Position numbers and translations under genes: made by a program. Under the pieces are notes generated by a model. The model did not search any database. It saw only the letters and a list, made by a program, of their open reading frames with translations, and was not told where the DNA came from. Below, piece by piece: positions 35,843-44,694 of a stretch of DNA of 64,000 nt. How positions within the stretch are numbered: position 1 is the stretch's first letter; every line of letters starts with the position of its first letter. Source of the stretch: Minwuia sp. (GTDB lineage: Bacteria; Pseudomonadota; Alphaproteobacteria; Minwuiales; Minwuiaceae); NCBI GenBank assembly GCA_029210175.1, contig JARGPL010000015.1, positions 186,001-250,000 on the forward strand, in the 5' to 3' direction.

Positions 35843-36933
35843 CCGTCTTCCAGGTGGAACATGGCTGCGACGGCGGACATGGATGTGACTGCAGCCGGTG
35901 TCCAGGCGGCAAGGATGACCGGCAGTTTTCCGGCCGAACCGAAGGCTTCCACCAGGTCGGTGATGAAAAACACCGCGAACCCGGACATGGCCCCGAGGAA
36001 GAACACCCAGCCCGTGCCGCCCTTGCGACGGGAAAGCCGTATGCAGAACGTTGCGGCCAGCAACACCATGCCAGACAGCAGCAGCGGCAGCGCCAGCAGG
36101 GAATTCCAGTGCAGGCGGTGCGACAGGGCGTTGAAGCCGGATTTCTCCAGCAGGCCAATGAAGCTGGGTAGTTCCCAGAACGAAAGCGTGTCGGGCGCGG
36201 CGAGACTGTCGACAATCTGCGCGAATGTCAGGGTCGTGGGGACTCGGGTCTGTTCCAGCAGGCGGCGTGGTTCACTGGGCGACGTGATGCGTGCGTTCTG
36301 CATCAGCCATGCCCCCCGGGTCAGCCGCGCGGTCTCTGCGTCTGTCCTGCGTTCGAACGCGTCATTCGGACCGTACGTGAAGATCGTGACGTCGTTCAGG
36401 ACATCGCCATTGCCTGACACGCTGGTCGCGTGGATCACCTGATGGCCGCTGTCACTCACTTCGCGCAGCCAGAGGCCGGTGCGGACGGATACGCTGATCA
36501 GGCTGCTTTCGCCCTTGAAGTACTGGTTGCTCATTTGGTCATAGCGACCGCTCAGGGCGGCACCCACGGGGTTGACCACCGTGACCAGAAACACGCCTGC
36601 GGCTGTCGCGACCAGCAGCAACGGGGCAAGTATCTGCCAGATCGAAACCCCGGCACCACGGGCGACGACGAGTTCACTGGAGTTGGAAAGGCGGGTCAGC
36701 GACAGCATGGCACCGAACAGAAACACGAAAGGCCAGAGTTTCTGGATTGTTGACGGCAGCTTCATCAGGGAAAGTTGCATGACGGCGAGAATGGTCACGT
36801 CGGGTCTGTCCCCGGCTTTCCGCAGGTGTTCGATCACTTCAACGGTAAACATGACCACGACAAGCAGGCCGAGAACGATGCCCGCGCCGACGAGGAACTG
36901 TCTGCCGATATAGACGCCAAGGGTCTGCAGCAT
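35839..36933 (-). CDS. lptG: LPS export ABC transporter permease LptG
   Basis: The 364-residue protein has six predicted membrane segments, three at each end, around a periplasmic beta-jellyroll (about 130-260). The LptF/G pattern SLMKLPSTIQKLWPFVFLFGAML and LSNSSELVVARGAGVS is clear. It works with LptF and LptB to extract LPS from the inner membrane. The ATG at 36933 follows the lptF stop by a few bases. lptB is not in the window. Confidence 0.94.
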   Translation of the reverse strand: MLQTLGVYIGRQFLVGAGIVLGLLVVVMFTVEVIEHLRKAGDRPDVTILAVMQLSLMKLPSTIQKLWPFVFLFGAMLSLTRLSNSSELVVARGAGVSIWQILAPLLLVATAAGVFLVTVVNPVGAALSGRYDQMSNQYFKGESSLISVSVRTGLWLREVSDSGHQVIHATSVSGNGDVLNDVTIFTYGPNDAFERRTDAETARLTRGAWLMQNARITSPSEPRRLLEQTRVPTTLTFAQIVDSLAAPDTLSFWELPSFIGLLEKSGFNALSHRLHWNSLLALPLLLSGMVLLAATFCIRLSRRKGGTGWVFFLGAMSGFAVFFITDLVEAFGSAGKLPVILAAWTPAAVTSMSAVAAMFHLEDG

Positions 36934-36937
36934 GACC

Positions 36938-38080
36938 TCAGTCTCCCCCGGCGGGTTGACCCGCCATGGGGCCAGGTCGGGTGTCGATGGGCGGTGCCTT
37001 GCCGCCCGCGCCAGGCCGGATGAGGTAGAGGCTGATACCCATGCCACCCAGGATGAGCAGATAGAGCAGCACCAGTGCGAATGGAGAACTGCCGCCCGCC
37101 TGCACCAATGCAAGTGCCGCCCCCTGGACCAATCCCGCAGATACCGATGCAACGAAAATCCGTCGCCCGAGGCCGCGTCGGTCGAATTCACCTGACAGGA
37201 TGGCCGCGATGGCGATCAGGCTGAATGTGAGGGCCAGCAGGGGCAGGGCCACGCGTTTGTGTGCCTCTGCCTGCTGGCGCCAGTAGGCATCGCCCGTCAG
37301 CCCATCACCGGCCCGCAAAAGGGTGAGAAAGCTGAGCTCTTCCAGTTTCTTGGGGCGGATGGGGACGGAGCTGCCGAACATGTTCACTTCGACATTGTAG
37401 CTGTCGAAGAACAGCAGACTGACATCCCCGGTCTTGCGATCCCGTTCCTGACGGTTGCCCTGCAGCAGCAGGATCTTCGGACCATCATCGCTGCGGATGA
37501 TCGTGCCCCGCTCCGCCATCATGGTCACGGTCTTTGTCTGGTCGCGATCATCCTGGATCAGCAGACCGCGCAGCTCGCCACCGGGATGGCGCTCCCTGAC
37601 GTAAACGGTCAGGCGGGTCTGCAGCGGGGTGAACTGCTGTTCGCGCAGGACAAGCGTCGAATAGATGTAATGCCAGGCGAATCTGGTGTCGCGCATGGTC
37701 GTGTTCGCCAGCGGCATGAAATAGAACGTCATGGACCCGACAATGACCGCGCAGGCAACACCCAGCATGATCCCGGGCCGCGCCAGATGCATCCGGCTCA
37801 ACCCCGCAGCGCGCATGACCACAAGCTCGCTGTCCGTCGACAGCCGCCAATAGGCGTACAGCATGCCGCAGAACAGTCCGATCGGCATGGTGACCGGCAG
37901 CAGCTGCGGCAGCAGCAGCACCGAGATGTAGGTGAAGGCGCCGATTGTCATGTCGTAATTGATGATCTCGTCAACAAAGCGCAGGGCCTGGACGATCCAG
38001 ATCACGCCGGTCAGGACCATGGTGACAAAGATGAAGGGGCCGATGGCCGCGCGGATCATGTATTTGCTGAGGGATCGCAT
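36938..38080 (-). CDS. lptF: LPS export ABC transporter permease LptF
   Basis: The 380-residue permease starts MRSLSKYMIRAAIGPF, has YAYWRLSTDSELVVMRAAGLS (coupling helix region with LptB) and ends with a Pro/Gly-rich tail. It is the partner of LptG. It is the first gene of the operon lptF-lptG-lptD-surA-pdxA-rsmA, divergent from pepA across 157 bases. Confidence 0.94.
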   Translation of the reverse strand: MRSLSKYMIRAAIGPFIFVTMVLTGVIWIVQALRFVDEIINYDMTIGAFTYISVLLLPQLLPVTMPIGLFCGMLYAYWRLSTDSELVVMRAAGLSRMHLARPGIMLGVACAVIVGSMTFYFMPLANTTMRDTRFAWHYIYSTLVLREQQFTPLQTRLTVYVRERHPGGELRGLLIQDDRDQTKTVTMMAERGTIIRSDDGPKILLLQGNRQERDRKTGDVSLLFFDSYNVEVNMFGSSVPIRPKKLEELSFLTLLRAGDGLTGDAYWRQQAEAHKRVALPLLALTFSLIAIAAILSGEFDRRGLGRRIFVASVSAGLVQGAALALVQAGGSSPFALVLLYLLILGGMGISLYLIRPGAGGKAPPIDTRPGPMAGQPAGGD

Positions 38081-38237
38081 GGGCGCGGAGTATACCCGTC
38101 ACGCCGCCATGTGAAAGATGCCCGACCCCTCACTTTTCGCGGCGTTTGCGCACCCCGGAAAACGCTGCAATATATGTTGCATGAAAAGGACATCGATCTG
38201 GTGTCCCGAAAAGTGGACCGAAAACGGGCGGAAACAG

Positions 38238-39740
38238 ATGGAAATCGATATCAAGGGCGGCGCAATCCCCGGACGTGGCGCGGTTGCAGTTGCTGTCTGC
38301 AAGGGCGGCAAGATGACACCTGCGGCGACGGATCTGGACAAGACGACCGAGGGCGCGATCAAGCAGGTCCTGCGCAGCACGCGTTTTGCCGGTAACAAGG
38401 GGCAGCACGCCGAAATTCTGGCTCCGCGCGGTACTCGGCTGGATCGGATCCTGCTGATCGGACTCGGTGATCCGGCTGCCCTGAAGCAGACCGATCTGGA
38501 GGCCATTGGCGGCCGCACGTTCAATGCCTGGGCGAAGACCGGCGTCAAGGTTGGCAAGATCATCATCGACGCTGACAACCTCGCCGGTGGCACCAAGTTG
38601 ACCAAGGGCGCGATACAGGCACACATTGCCGTTGGTGCGCGCCTCGCCAGCTACCGCTTCGACAAGTACCACACGAAGCTGAAGGACGAAGACAAGCCTA
38701 CTCTGGAGACCCTGACCGTTGGCACCCGCTCCGCCGCTGCGGCGCGTGACGTGTTCGCCGATCTGGACAAGGTGGCAGACGGCGTATTCCTGACCCGTGA
38801 TCTGGTTTCCGAACCGCCCAACATCCTGTACCCGCAGACCCTGGCTGACCGCTGTCAGGAACTTACCAAGCTCGGCATGAAGGTCGAAGTGCTGGGTGAG
38901 GCGCAGATGAAGAACCTCGGCATGGGGTCGCTGCTGGGTGTCGGTCAGGGGTCGGTGCGTGAAAGCAGGCTGGTCGTCATGCAGTGGAATGGCGGGCGCA
39001 AGAACAGCCAGCCCATTGCCTTCGTGGGCAAGGGCGTCACGTTCGACACCGGCGGTATCTCCCTGAAGCCCGCTGCCGGCATGGAAGACATGAAGTGGGA
39101 CATGGGCGGCTCCGCGTCCGTGATCGGTGCCATGGCCGCGCTGGCCGGGCGCAAGGCCAAGGTCAACGCTGTCGGCGTTGTCGGCCTGGTCGAGAACATG
39201 CCTGACGGCAATGCGCAGCGTCCCGGTGACGTGGTGACATCCATGTCCGGCCAGACCATCGAGGTCCTGAACACGGATGCCGAAGGGCGTCTCGTGCTGG
39301 CAGATGCGCTCTGGTACACGCAGGACCGGTTCAAACCGCAGTTCATGGTCAATCTGGCCACGCTGACCGGCGCGATCATCGTTGCGCTCGGGTCGGAACA
39401 TGCGGGTCTGTTTTCCAACAATGACGAGCTTTCCGAGCGCCTGCTTGATGCGGGCAAGACGGTTGAGGAAAAGCTCTGGCGCTTCCCGCTGCACAAGAAC
39501 TACGACGCCGATCTGAAGTCACAGATCGCCGACATGCGCAACATCGGCACGGGCCGTGGTGCGGGGTCGATCACGGCTGCCCAGTTCCTGCAGCGCTATG
39601 TCAATGACGTACCCTGGGCGCATCTGGACATCGCCGGTGTGGCCTGGTCGCAGAAGGGTTCGCCGACCGCACCGAAGGGGGGCACCGGATATGGTGTTCG
39701 CCTGCTGGACGAACTTGTCCGGCGCAATTACGAGAGCTGA
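38238..39740 (+). CDS. pepA: Leucyl aminopeptidase
   Basis: The protein is 500 residues from ATG 38238 (GGGCGGAAA upstream). The M17 metal site is complete: VGKGVTFDTGGISLKP, the MGGSASV segment and NTDAEGRLVLADAL. It removes N-terminal residues from peptides using two metal ions. In E. coli PepA is also a DNA-binding factor, which cannot be judged here. The pepA-holC order is widely conserved. Confidence 0.95.
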   Translation: MEIDIKGGAIPGRGAVAVAVCKGGKMTPAATDLDKTTEGAIKQVLRSTRFAGNKGQHAEILAPRGTRLDRILLIGLGDPAALKQTDLEAIGGRTFNAWAKTGVKVGKIIIDADNLAGGTKLTKGAIQAHIAVGARLASYRFDKYHTKLKDEDKPTLETLTVGTRSAAAARDVFADLDKVADGVFLTRDLVSEPPNILYPQTLADRCQELTKLGMKVEVLGEAQMKNLGMGSLLGVGQGSVRESRLVVMQWNGGRKNSQPIAFVGKGVTFDTGGISLKPAAGMEDMKWDMGGSASVIGAMAALAGRKAKVNAVGVVGLVENMPDGNAQRPGDVVTSMSGQTIEVLNTDAEGRLVLADALWYTQDRFKPQFMVNLATLTGAIIVALGSEHAGLFSNNDELSERLLDAGKTVEEKLWRFPLHKNYDADLKSQIADMRNIGTGRGAGSITAAQFLQRYVNDVPWAHLDIAGVAWSQKGSPTAPKGGTGYGVRLLDELVRRNYES

Positions 39741-39849
39741 TCACGGCCAGGCTGGCCGGCAATCGGTACGGCCACGGTTTCCGCCCTTCCTCTTGCCGGG
39801 GGAGGGCGGATTGCGTTGCGGCCCCATTCATGGAAGACCACATGCCGAG

Positions 39850-40296
39850 ATGACCGATATCGCCTTCTATCATCTGACCCGGAAGCCGCTGGAAACAGCC
39901 CTGCCAGAGCTGTTGGAAAAGGTGGTGGAACGCGGCCTGAAGGCCGTGGTGCGGGCCGCGACGGAAGAACGTGTAGCCACCTTGAACGAACTGCTCTGGA
40001 CCTATCGCAAGGATGCGTTCCTGCCCCATGGCTCGGCCGAAGACGGCAATGGTGAACAGCAGCCGATCTGGCTGACGCGTGGCACGGACAATCCGGCTGG
40101 TGCCCGGGTCCTGTTGCTCGTGGATGGTGTGGCGGCGGCTGATCTTGACGAATTCGACCGGTGTCTCGACCTGTTTGACGGGCGCGACGACGATGCGGTG
40201 GCCGGCGCGCGGGACCGCTGGCGTGCGGCACGCGGTGCCGGTCACAGCGTCACCTACTGGAAACAGGGCGAACGCGGCTGGGAAAAGGGCGCATGA
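39850..40296 (+). CDS. holC: DNA polymerase III subunit chi
   Basis: The 148-residue protein begins MTDIAFYHLTRKPLETALPE, with VVRAATEERVATLNELLWTY and SFLPHG-like AFLPHG, the chi signature. It ends with HSVTYWKQGERGWEKGA. It links the clamp loader to SSB. It lies 109 bases after pepA, the usual partner gene. Confidence 0.93.
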   Translation: MTDIAFYHLTRKPLETALPELLEKVVERGLKAVVRAATEERVATLNELLWTYRKDAFLPHGSAEDGNGEQQPIWLTRGTDNPAGARVLLLVDGVAAADLDEFDRCLDLFDGRDDDAVAGARDRWRAARGAGHSVTYWKQGERGWEKGA

Positions 40297-40384
40297 CAGC
40301 CTCCCCGTTCCCGGACCGTGCGAGAGCTTGCCTTCTGCGCGGTGCGGCGGGACAATCCGGCAAAATATGCGGGAGGAAGCAGAC

Positions 40385-41260
40385 ATGAGCGGACTGACCG
40401 AACAGGACTGCAGCCACATCAACGTGACACCACTGACCGGTGTGCTGGGCGCGGAGATCGACGGGATCGATCTGACATCCGGCCTGAGCGACCGGGTGGT
40501 GGAAGAGATCGAACACGCCTTCGCTCAACACAGCGTGATCGTGTTCAGGAATCAGAACATACAGCCGGAAGACCAGAAACGGTTCACCCGCATGTTCGGT
40601 GAATTCGGCGTCGAGCCATATGTGAAGACCATGCCCGATCACCCTGAGGTCATTGAGGTTGTGAAGGACAAATCAGAGATTGGCGTCAAGAATTTCGGCG
40701 GCAACTGGCATTCGGACTGGAGCTTTCAGGAAGCCCCGCCGCGCGCCACGATCCTGCATGCCAAGGAAGTCCCGCCCTATGGCGGTGATACGCTGTTCGC
40801 CAACATGTACATGGCTTACGACACGCTTTCATCTGGCATGCGGCGGATGCTCGACGGGATGCGCGTCATGCATTCCGCGCGTCGCCCCTATGGCATCGAC
40901 AACAAGCTGTTCGGCACCGCAAAGCGGTCTATGACCATCATCAATACGGAGGAAGCGCATGCGGAGTACGCCCATCCGGCGGTGCGCACCATCCCGCAGA
41001 CAGGCCGCAAGGCGCTGTTCATCAACCCGGTCTATGCGATCCGGTTCGAGGACATGACGGAACGTGAAAGCCGCCCGATTCTCGATTTCCTCAATGACCA
41101 TGCGACGCGCGACGAGTTCACCTGTCGGGTGCGCTGGCAGCCGGGCACGCTGACCATGTGGGACAACCGCTGTGTGCAGCACAATGCGATGAATGACTAT
41201 GACGGTTTCAGCCGTCGTTTGCACCGCACCACCGTTGCCGGTGACCGTCCCAGCATCTGA
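40385..41260 (+). CDS. TauD/TfdA family Fe(II)/2-oxoglutarate dioxygenase
   Basis: This 291-residue protein has GNWHSDWSF giving His and Asp iron ligands, the distal His in WDNRCVQHNAMNDY and a 2-oxoglutarate-binding Arg in FSRRLHRTTVAGD. The ATG at 40385 follows GGAGGAAG. The family hydroxylates taurine, 2,4-D or similar small acids. No sulfonate transporter is nearby, so the substrate is unknown. Confidence 0.9.
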   Translation: MSGLTEQDCSHINVTPLTGVLGAEIDGIDLTSGLSDRVVEEIEHAFAQHSVIVFRNQNIQPEDQKRFTRMFGEFGVEPYVKTMPDHPEVIEVVKDKSEIGVKNFGGNWHSDWSFQEAPPRATILHAKEVPPYGGDTLFANMYMAYDTLSSGMRRMLDGMRVMHSARRPYGIDNKLFGTAKRSMTIINTEEAHAEYAHPAVRTIPQTGRKALFINPVYAIRFEDMTERESRPILDFLNDHATRDEFTCRVRWQPGTLTMWDNRCVQHNAMNDYDGFSRRLHRTTVAGDRPSI

Positions 41261-41302
41261 TCCGTTCGCCGTCCCAACGCCCATTCGACCAGGAACATTC
41301 CC

Positions 41303-42544
41303 ATGGCCGCTTCCCTGCCTGTTTCGCCGCTTGCCCCGGCGACGCAACCCGACCTGCCGCCGATTGCGGGCTGTGAGCTTGGCAGCATTGCCGCTGGCCT
41401 GCGCTACAGCGGGCGTCCGGACCTGACGTTCTTCCGCTTTGCGCCGGGCACCACGGTGGCAGGCGTGCAGACCACGTCGACGACCGCAGGCGCGCCGGTG
41501 ATCTGGAACGCCCGGCATCTGCCCGGCGGTCAGGCGCGGGCGCTGGTGGTGAATGCGGGCAACGCCAACGTCTTCACCGGTCAGCGCGGCGAAGACGACG
41601 TGCAGGCGACGGCGGAAGCTGCGGCGGCGCTGGTCGGATGCGGGGCCGAAGAAGTTTTCGCCGCGTCCACTGGCGTGATCGGGGAACTCTTGCCCATCGC
41701 GAAACTGACTGCGGCGCTGCCGCAGGCCGCGGCCAACGTGAAAGCCGATGGCTGGGCGGAGGCAGCGGCCGGAATTCTGACCACGGACACGTTCGAGAAG
41801 CGGGCCACGGCCACCGTCGCGATCGGTGATGCCCAGGTCACCATCAACGGCATTTCCAAGGGGTCGGGCATGATCGCGCCGAACATGGCGACGATGCTGG
41901 CCTATGTCGTGACCGACGCGGCGCTGCCTGCCGATGTGTTGCGTGACCTGTTGCCTGGCATCAGCGACCGCACCTTCAACTGCGTGACCGTGGATGGCGA
42001 CATGTCCACGTCCGACATGTGCCTGCTGTTCGCCACAGGGCAGGCCAGCGGACAGCCGACCATCACCTCTGCGGATGATCCGGCGCTGGCCGCATTCCGG
42101 GCCGCGCTGCAGGATGTGCTGCAGACGCTTTCCATTCTGATCGCCCGCGACGGGGAAGGGGCGACCAAGCTGATCACCGTCGATGTGACCGGTGCGGAAA
42201 CGGAAGCCTCTGCCCGCGGCATCGCGCTCTGCATCGCCAATTCGCCGCTGGTCAAGACCGCGATTGCCGGGGAAGACGCCAACTGGGGCCGTGTTGTCAT
42301 GGCGGTCGGCAAGTCCGGTCAGCCGGTGAAGCGCGAACGGCTGGGCGTCCGCTTCGGCGGGGTCACGATTGCGGCAGACGGCGGCCTGTCACCGGACTAC
42401 CGCGAAGCCGACATCATCCCCCACATGAAGGGGCAGGAGATCGATATAGAGGTCTCGCTTGGTCTGGGAGACGCGATGGCGCGCATCTGGACCTGCGACC
42501 TGACCCACGGCTATATCGACATAAACGCCGACTACCGGTCCTGA
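41303..42544 (+). CDS. argJ: Bifunctional glutamate N-acetyltransferase/amino-acid acetyltransferase
   Basis: The 413-residue precursor autocleaves before Thr197 in GMIAPNMATMLAYVVTD. KGSGMIAPNMATML and the C-terminal EDANWGRVVMAVGKSG are hallmark. It recycles acetyl groups in arginine synthesis. mutT follows after 17 bases. In many alphaproteobacteria argJ is preceded by a SurA-like or peptidase gene, but here by a dioxygenase. Confidence 0.95.
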   Translation: MAASLPVSPLAPATQPDLPPIAGCELGSIAAGLRYSGRPDLTFFRFAPGTTVAGVQTTSTTAGAPVIWNARHLPGGQARALVVNAGNANVFTGQRGEDDVQATAEAAAALVGCGAEEVFAASTGVIGELLPIAKLTAALPQAAANVKADGWAEAAAGILTTDTFEKRATATVAIGDAQVTINGISKGSGMIAPNMATMLAYVVTDAALPADVLRDLLPGISDRTFNCVTVDGDMSTSDMCLLFATGQASGQPTITSADDPALAAFRAALQDVLQTLSILIARDGEGATKLITVDVTGAETEASARGIALCIANSPLVKTAIAGEDANWGRVVMAVGKSGQPVKRERLGVRFGGVTIAADGGLSPDYREADIIPHMKGQEIDIEVSLGLGDAMARIWTCDLTHGYIDINADYRS

Positions 42545-42561
42545 GAGGGCAGCGCGCGGAC

Positions 42562-42957
42562 ATGAAACTCATCCTCGTCGCTGCCATTGCGCTTGTCCGA
42601 GACGCCAGGGTGCTGCTGGCCGAACGTCCGACGGGCAAGAGTCTGGCTGGCCTCTGGGAGTTTCCCGGTGGCAAGGTGGAGGCGGGCGAAACCCCTGAAA
42701 CATGCCTCGCCCGCGAATGTCTGGAGGAACTCGGGATCACGGTCAGAGAGCAGGATCTGACGCCTTTGACGTTTGCCAGTCACACTTATGAAACATTCCA
42801 CCTGCTGATGCCGCTTTACGCCTGCCACGCGTGGCAGGGCGAGCTTACGGGCAGGGAAGGGCAACGCCTCGCTTGGGCCAGCGCAGCAGAGCTTGAAACA
42901 TACCCCATGCCCCCCGCCGACGACCCGCTGCTGCCTGCGATCCGAACTCTGCTGTGA
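42562..42957 (+). CDS. mutT: 8-oxo-dGTP diphosphatase MutT
   Basis: This 131-residue Nudix protein has the box GGKVEAGETPETCLARECLEELGI-type run, residues about 37-60, with the REC-LEE catalytic glutamates. EFPGGK precedes it as in MutT. It hydrolyses oxidised dGTP to prevent mutation. It follows argJ closely, as in related genomes. Confidence 0.93.
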   Translation: MKLILVAAIALVRDARVLLAERPTGKSLAGLWEFPGGKVEAGETPETCLARECLEELGITVREQDLTPLTFASHTYETFHLLMPLYACHAWQGELTGREGQRLAWASAAELETYPMPPADDPLLPAIRTLL

Positions 42958-42988
42958 CAGGCGGCGTTGCTTGCGGCACCATGGCCAC

Positions 42989-44098
42989 ATGAACATGCAG
43001 GTCGGTACAGTCTCCGGGCGATATTACTCGAAGCAGGATGACGGGCGCATCCGCTGCGAGGTCTGTCCGCGCTATTGCAAGCTGAACGACGGGCAGCGCG
43101 GCCTGTGTTTCGTGCGGGCGCGGCGGGGCGACGAAATCGTGCTCACATCCTATGGCCGCTCCTCCGGGTTCTGCATCGACCCCATAGAGAAGAAGCCGCT
43201 GAACCACTTCCACCCCGGCACACCGGTGCTGTCGTTCGGCACGGCGGGCTGCAATCTGACCTGCCACTTCTGCCAGAACCACGACATGTCGAAGAGCCGC
43301 GAGATGGACACCCTGGCCGACGCCGCGCCGCCGTCGATGCTGGCGGAGACGGCAGTACGGCTGGGCTGCACGTCGGTGGCCTATACCTACAATGACCCGG
43401 TCATCTTTCTGGAATATGCGGTCGATACCGCCATCGCCTGCCATGAGGTGGGGGTGAAGAACGTGGCTGTCACCGCCGGATACATCTGTGCCGAGCCGCG
43501 CGCCGAGTTCTATGCCCACATGGATGCCGCCAATGTCGATCTGAAGGCGTTCAGCGAGGATTTCTACCGCCGGGTCACTGGCTCGCAGCTTGGTGCCGTC
43601 AAGGAGACGCTGGAATATCTGGTGCGGGAGACGAATGTCTGGGTGGAGATCACCAACCTGCTGATCCCGGGCGAGAATGATTCGGACGCGGAGCTGGAGG
43701 CGATGACTGCCTGGGTGGTGGAGCGGCTCGGGCCCGACGTGCCGATGCATTTCACCGCCTTTCACCCGGACTTTCGCATGCTCGACAAGGAACGCACGCC
43801 GCCCGAGACCCTGTTCCGGGCGCGCAGCATCGCCCTGCGCGCCGGCGTCCGGCATGCCTATGTCGGCAACATCCATCACAAGCAGGCGCAGTCCACCTGG
43901 TGTTCAGGCTGTGGCGGGCTGTTGATTGGCCGGGACTGGCATCAGCTGTCGGATTGGCACCTGGATGATCACGGCGGCTGCCTCTGGTGCGGCACACTGC
44001 TGCCTGGCCGGTTCAATGGCCTGCCCGGGGACTGGGGCCGGCGGCGGGAACGGGTGCAGATGACCCCGAAACCGCCCGCTGCGTCGCCTCAGGCCTGA
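42989..44098 (+). CDS. amrS: AmmeMemoRadiSam-type radical SAM protein (AmrS-like)
   Basis: The protein is 369 residues. The radical SAM cluster is at CNLTCHFC (Cys88, Cys92, Cys95). An N-terminal Cys motif (IRCEVCPRYCKLNDGQRGLC) and the PIEKKPLNHFHPGTPVLSFG segment define the AmrS/PflA-like family. The C terminus has extra CxxC pairs (WCSGCGGL, CLWCGTLL) like a zinc ribbon. The partners AMMECR1 and Memo are not in the window. The start could be ATG 42989 or 42995. The reaction of the family is not settled. Confidence 0.85.
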   Translation: MNMQVGTVSGRYYSKQDDGRIRCEVCPRYCKLNDGQRGLCFVRARRGDEIVLTSYGRSSGFCIDPIEKKPLNHFHPGTPVLSFGTAGCNLTCHFCQNHDMSKSREMDTLADAAPPSMLAETAVRLGCTSVAYTYNDPVIFLEYAVDTAIACHEVGVKNVAVTAGYICAEPRAEFYAHMDAANVDLKAFSEDFYRRVTGSQLGAVKETLEYLVRETNVWVEITNLLIPGENDSDAELEAMTAWVVERLGPDVPMHFTAFHPDFRMLDKERTPPETLFRARSIALRAGVRHAYVGNIHHKQAQSTWCSGCGGLLIGRDWHQLSDWHLDDHGGCLWCGTLLPGRFNGLPGDWGRRRERVQMTPKPPAASPQA

Positions 44099-44694
44099 TC
44101 CAGCTTCCAGGCAATCTGGGGCAGGCGGTCGGCGCCCCAGAACAGTTCGCCATCAACGATGAAGCTGGGGCTGCCGAAGACGCCGGTCGCGACGGACTGA
44201 TTGCAGGCGTCCTTCAGCATTTCCTTCACCGCCGGGTCGTCCGGGGCGGCCCGGGCGTCAGCTTCGCCGAAGCCATGCCGGACGGCGATGGCGACTGCGT
44301 TGGCCTTGTCGGAAATGTCGATGCCTTCAGACCAGTGCGCCCGCAGCAGATCGCGCGCGGCATCGGTGGCACGTACCGGGTCTATGGACCGCATCCAGCA
44401 GAACAGGCGGGCGGGGACGAACGGCGAGGTGACGAAATCCGGGACCGCCGGGCGATAGTCGATGCCGTGAAAGCGATAGATCCGGGGCACATCCATGCGG
44501 ATGTAGTCGCCTTTCAGCGGGGTCTCCATCAGTGGCGGCAGCCCCATGGTCTTCATGACCGAGACCCCCAGCAGCATCGGTTGCCAGTCGACGCTTCGCC
44601 CATGCATGGCGGCCAGTTTCTCAATTCCCACCGCGCCGGGCCAGGCGTAGGGAGAGATGAAATCGAAATGAAACGCGATCGGGTGGTCAGCCAT
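44089..44694 (-). CDS. 2-hydroxychromene-2-carboxylate isomerase-like (DsbA-fold) protein
   Basis: The 201-residue protein from ATG 44694 begins with HFDFISPYAWPG, where Ser14 replaces the DsbA active-site Cys, as in HCCA isomerase and kappa-class GST. GVFGSPSFIVDGELFWGADRLP is the cis-Pro/C-terminal signature. It would use glutathione in an isomerase or transferase step in aromatic degradation. No naphthalene genes are near, so the substrate is open. The start overlaps the end of the hydrolase gene upstream, and the stop overlaps the convergent amrS end by 10 bases. Confidence 0.88.
   Translation of the reverse strand: MADHPIAFHFDFISPYAWPGAVGIEKLAAMHGRSVDWQPMLLGVSVMKTMGLPPLMETPLKGDYIRMDVPRIYRFHGIDYRPAVPDFVTSPFVPARLFCWMRSIDPVRATDAARDLLRAHWSEGIDISDKANAVAIAVRHGFGEADARAAPDDPAVKEMLKDACNQSVATGVFGSPSFIVDGELFWGADRLPQIAWKLDQA

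Noticed and set aside
38166-38181. TGCAA-N6-TTGCA palindrome between lptF and pepA
   Set aside because: Arms are only five bases, within chance expectation; no matching regulator or second copy seen.
40351-40384. CCGGCAAAATATGCGGG before the dioxygenase gene as another ftr site
   Set aside because: Only half of the palindrome is present and no sigma54 promoter follows.
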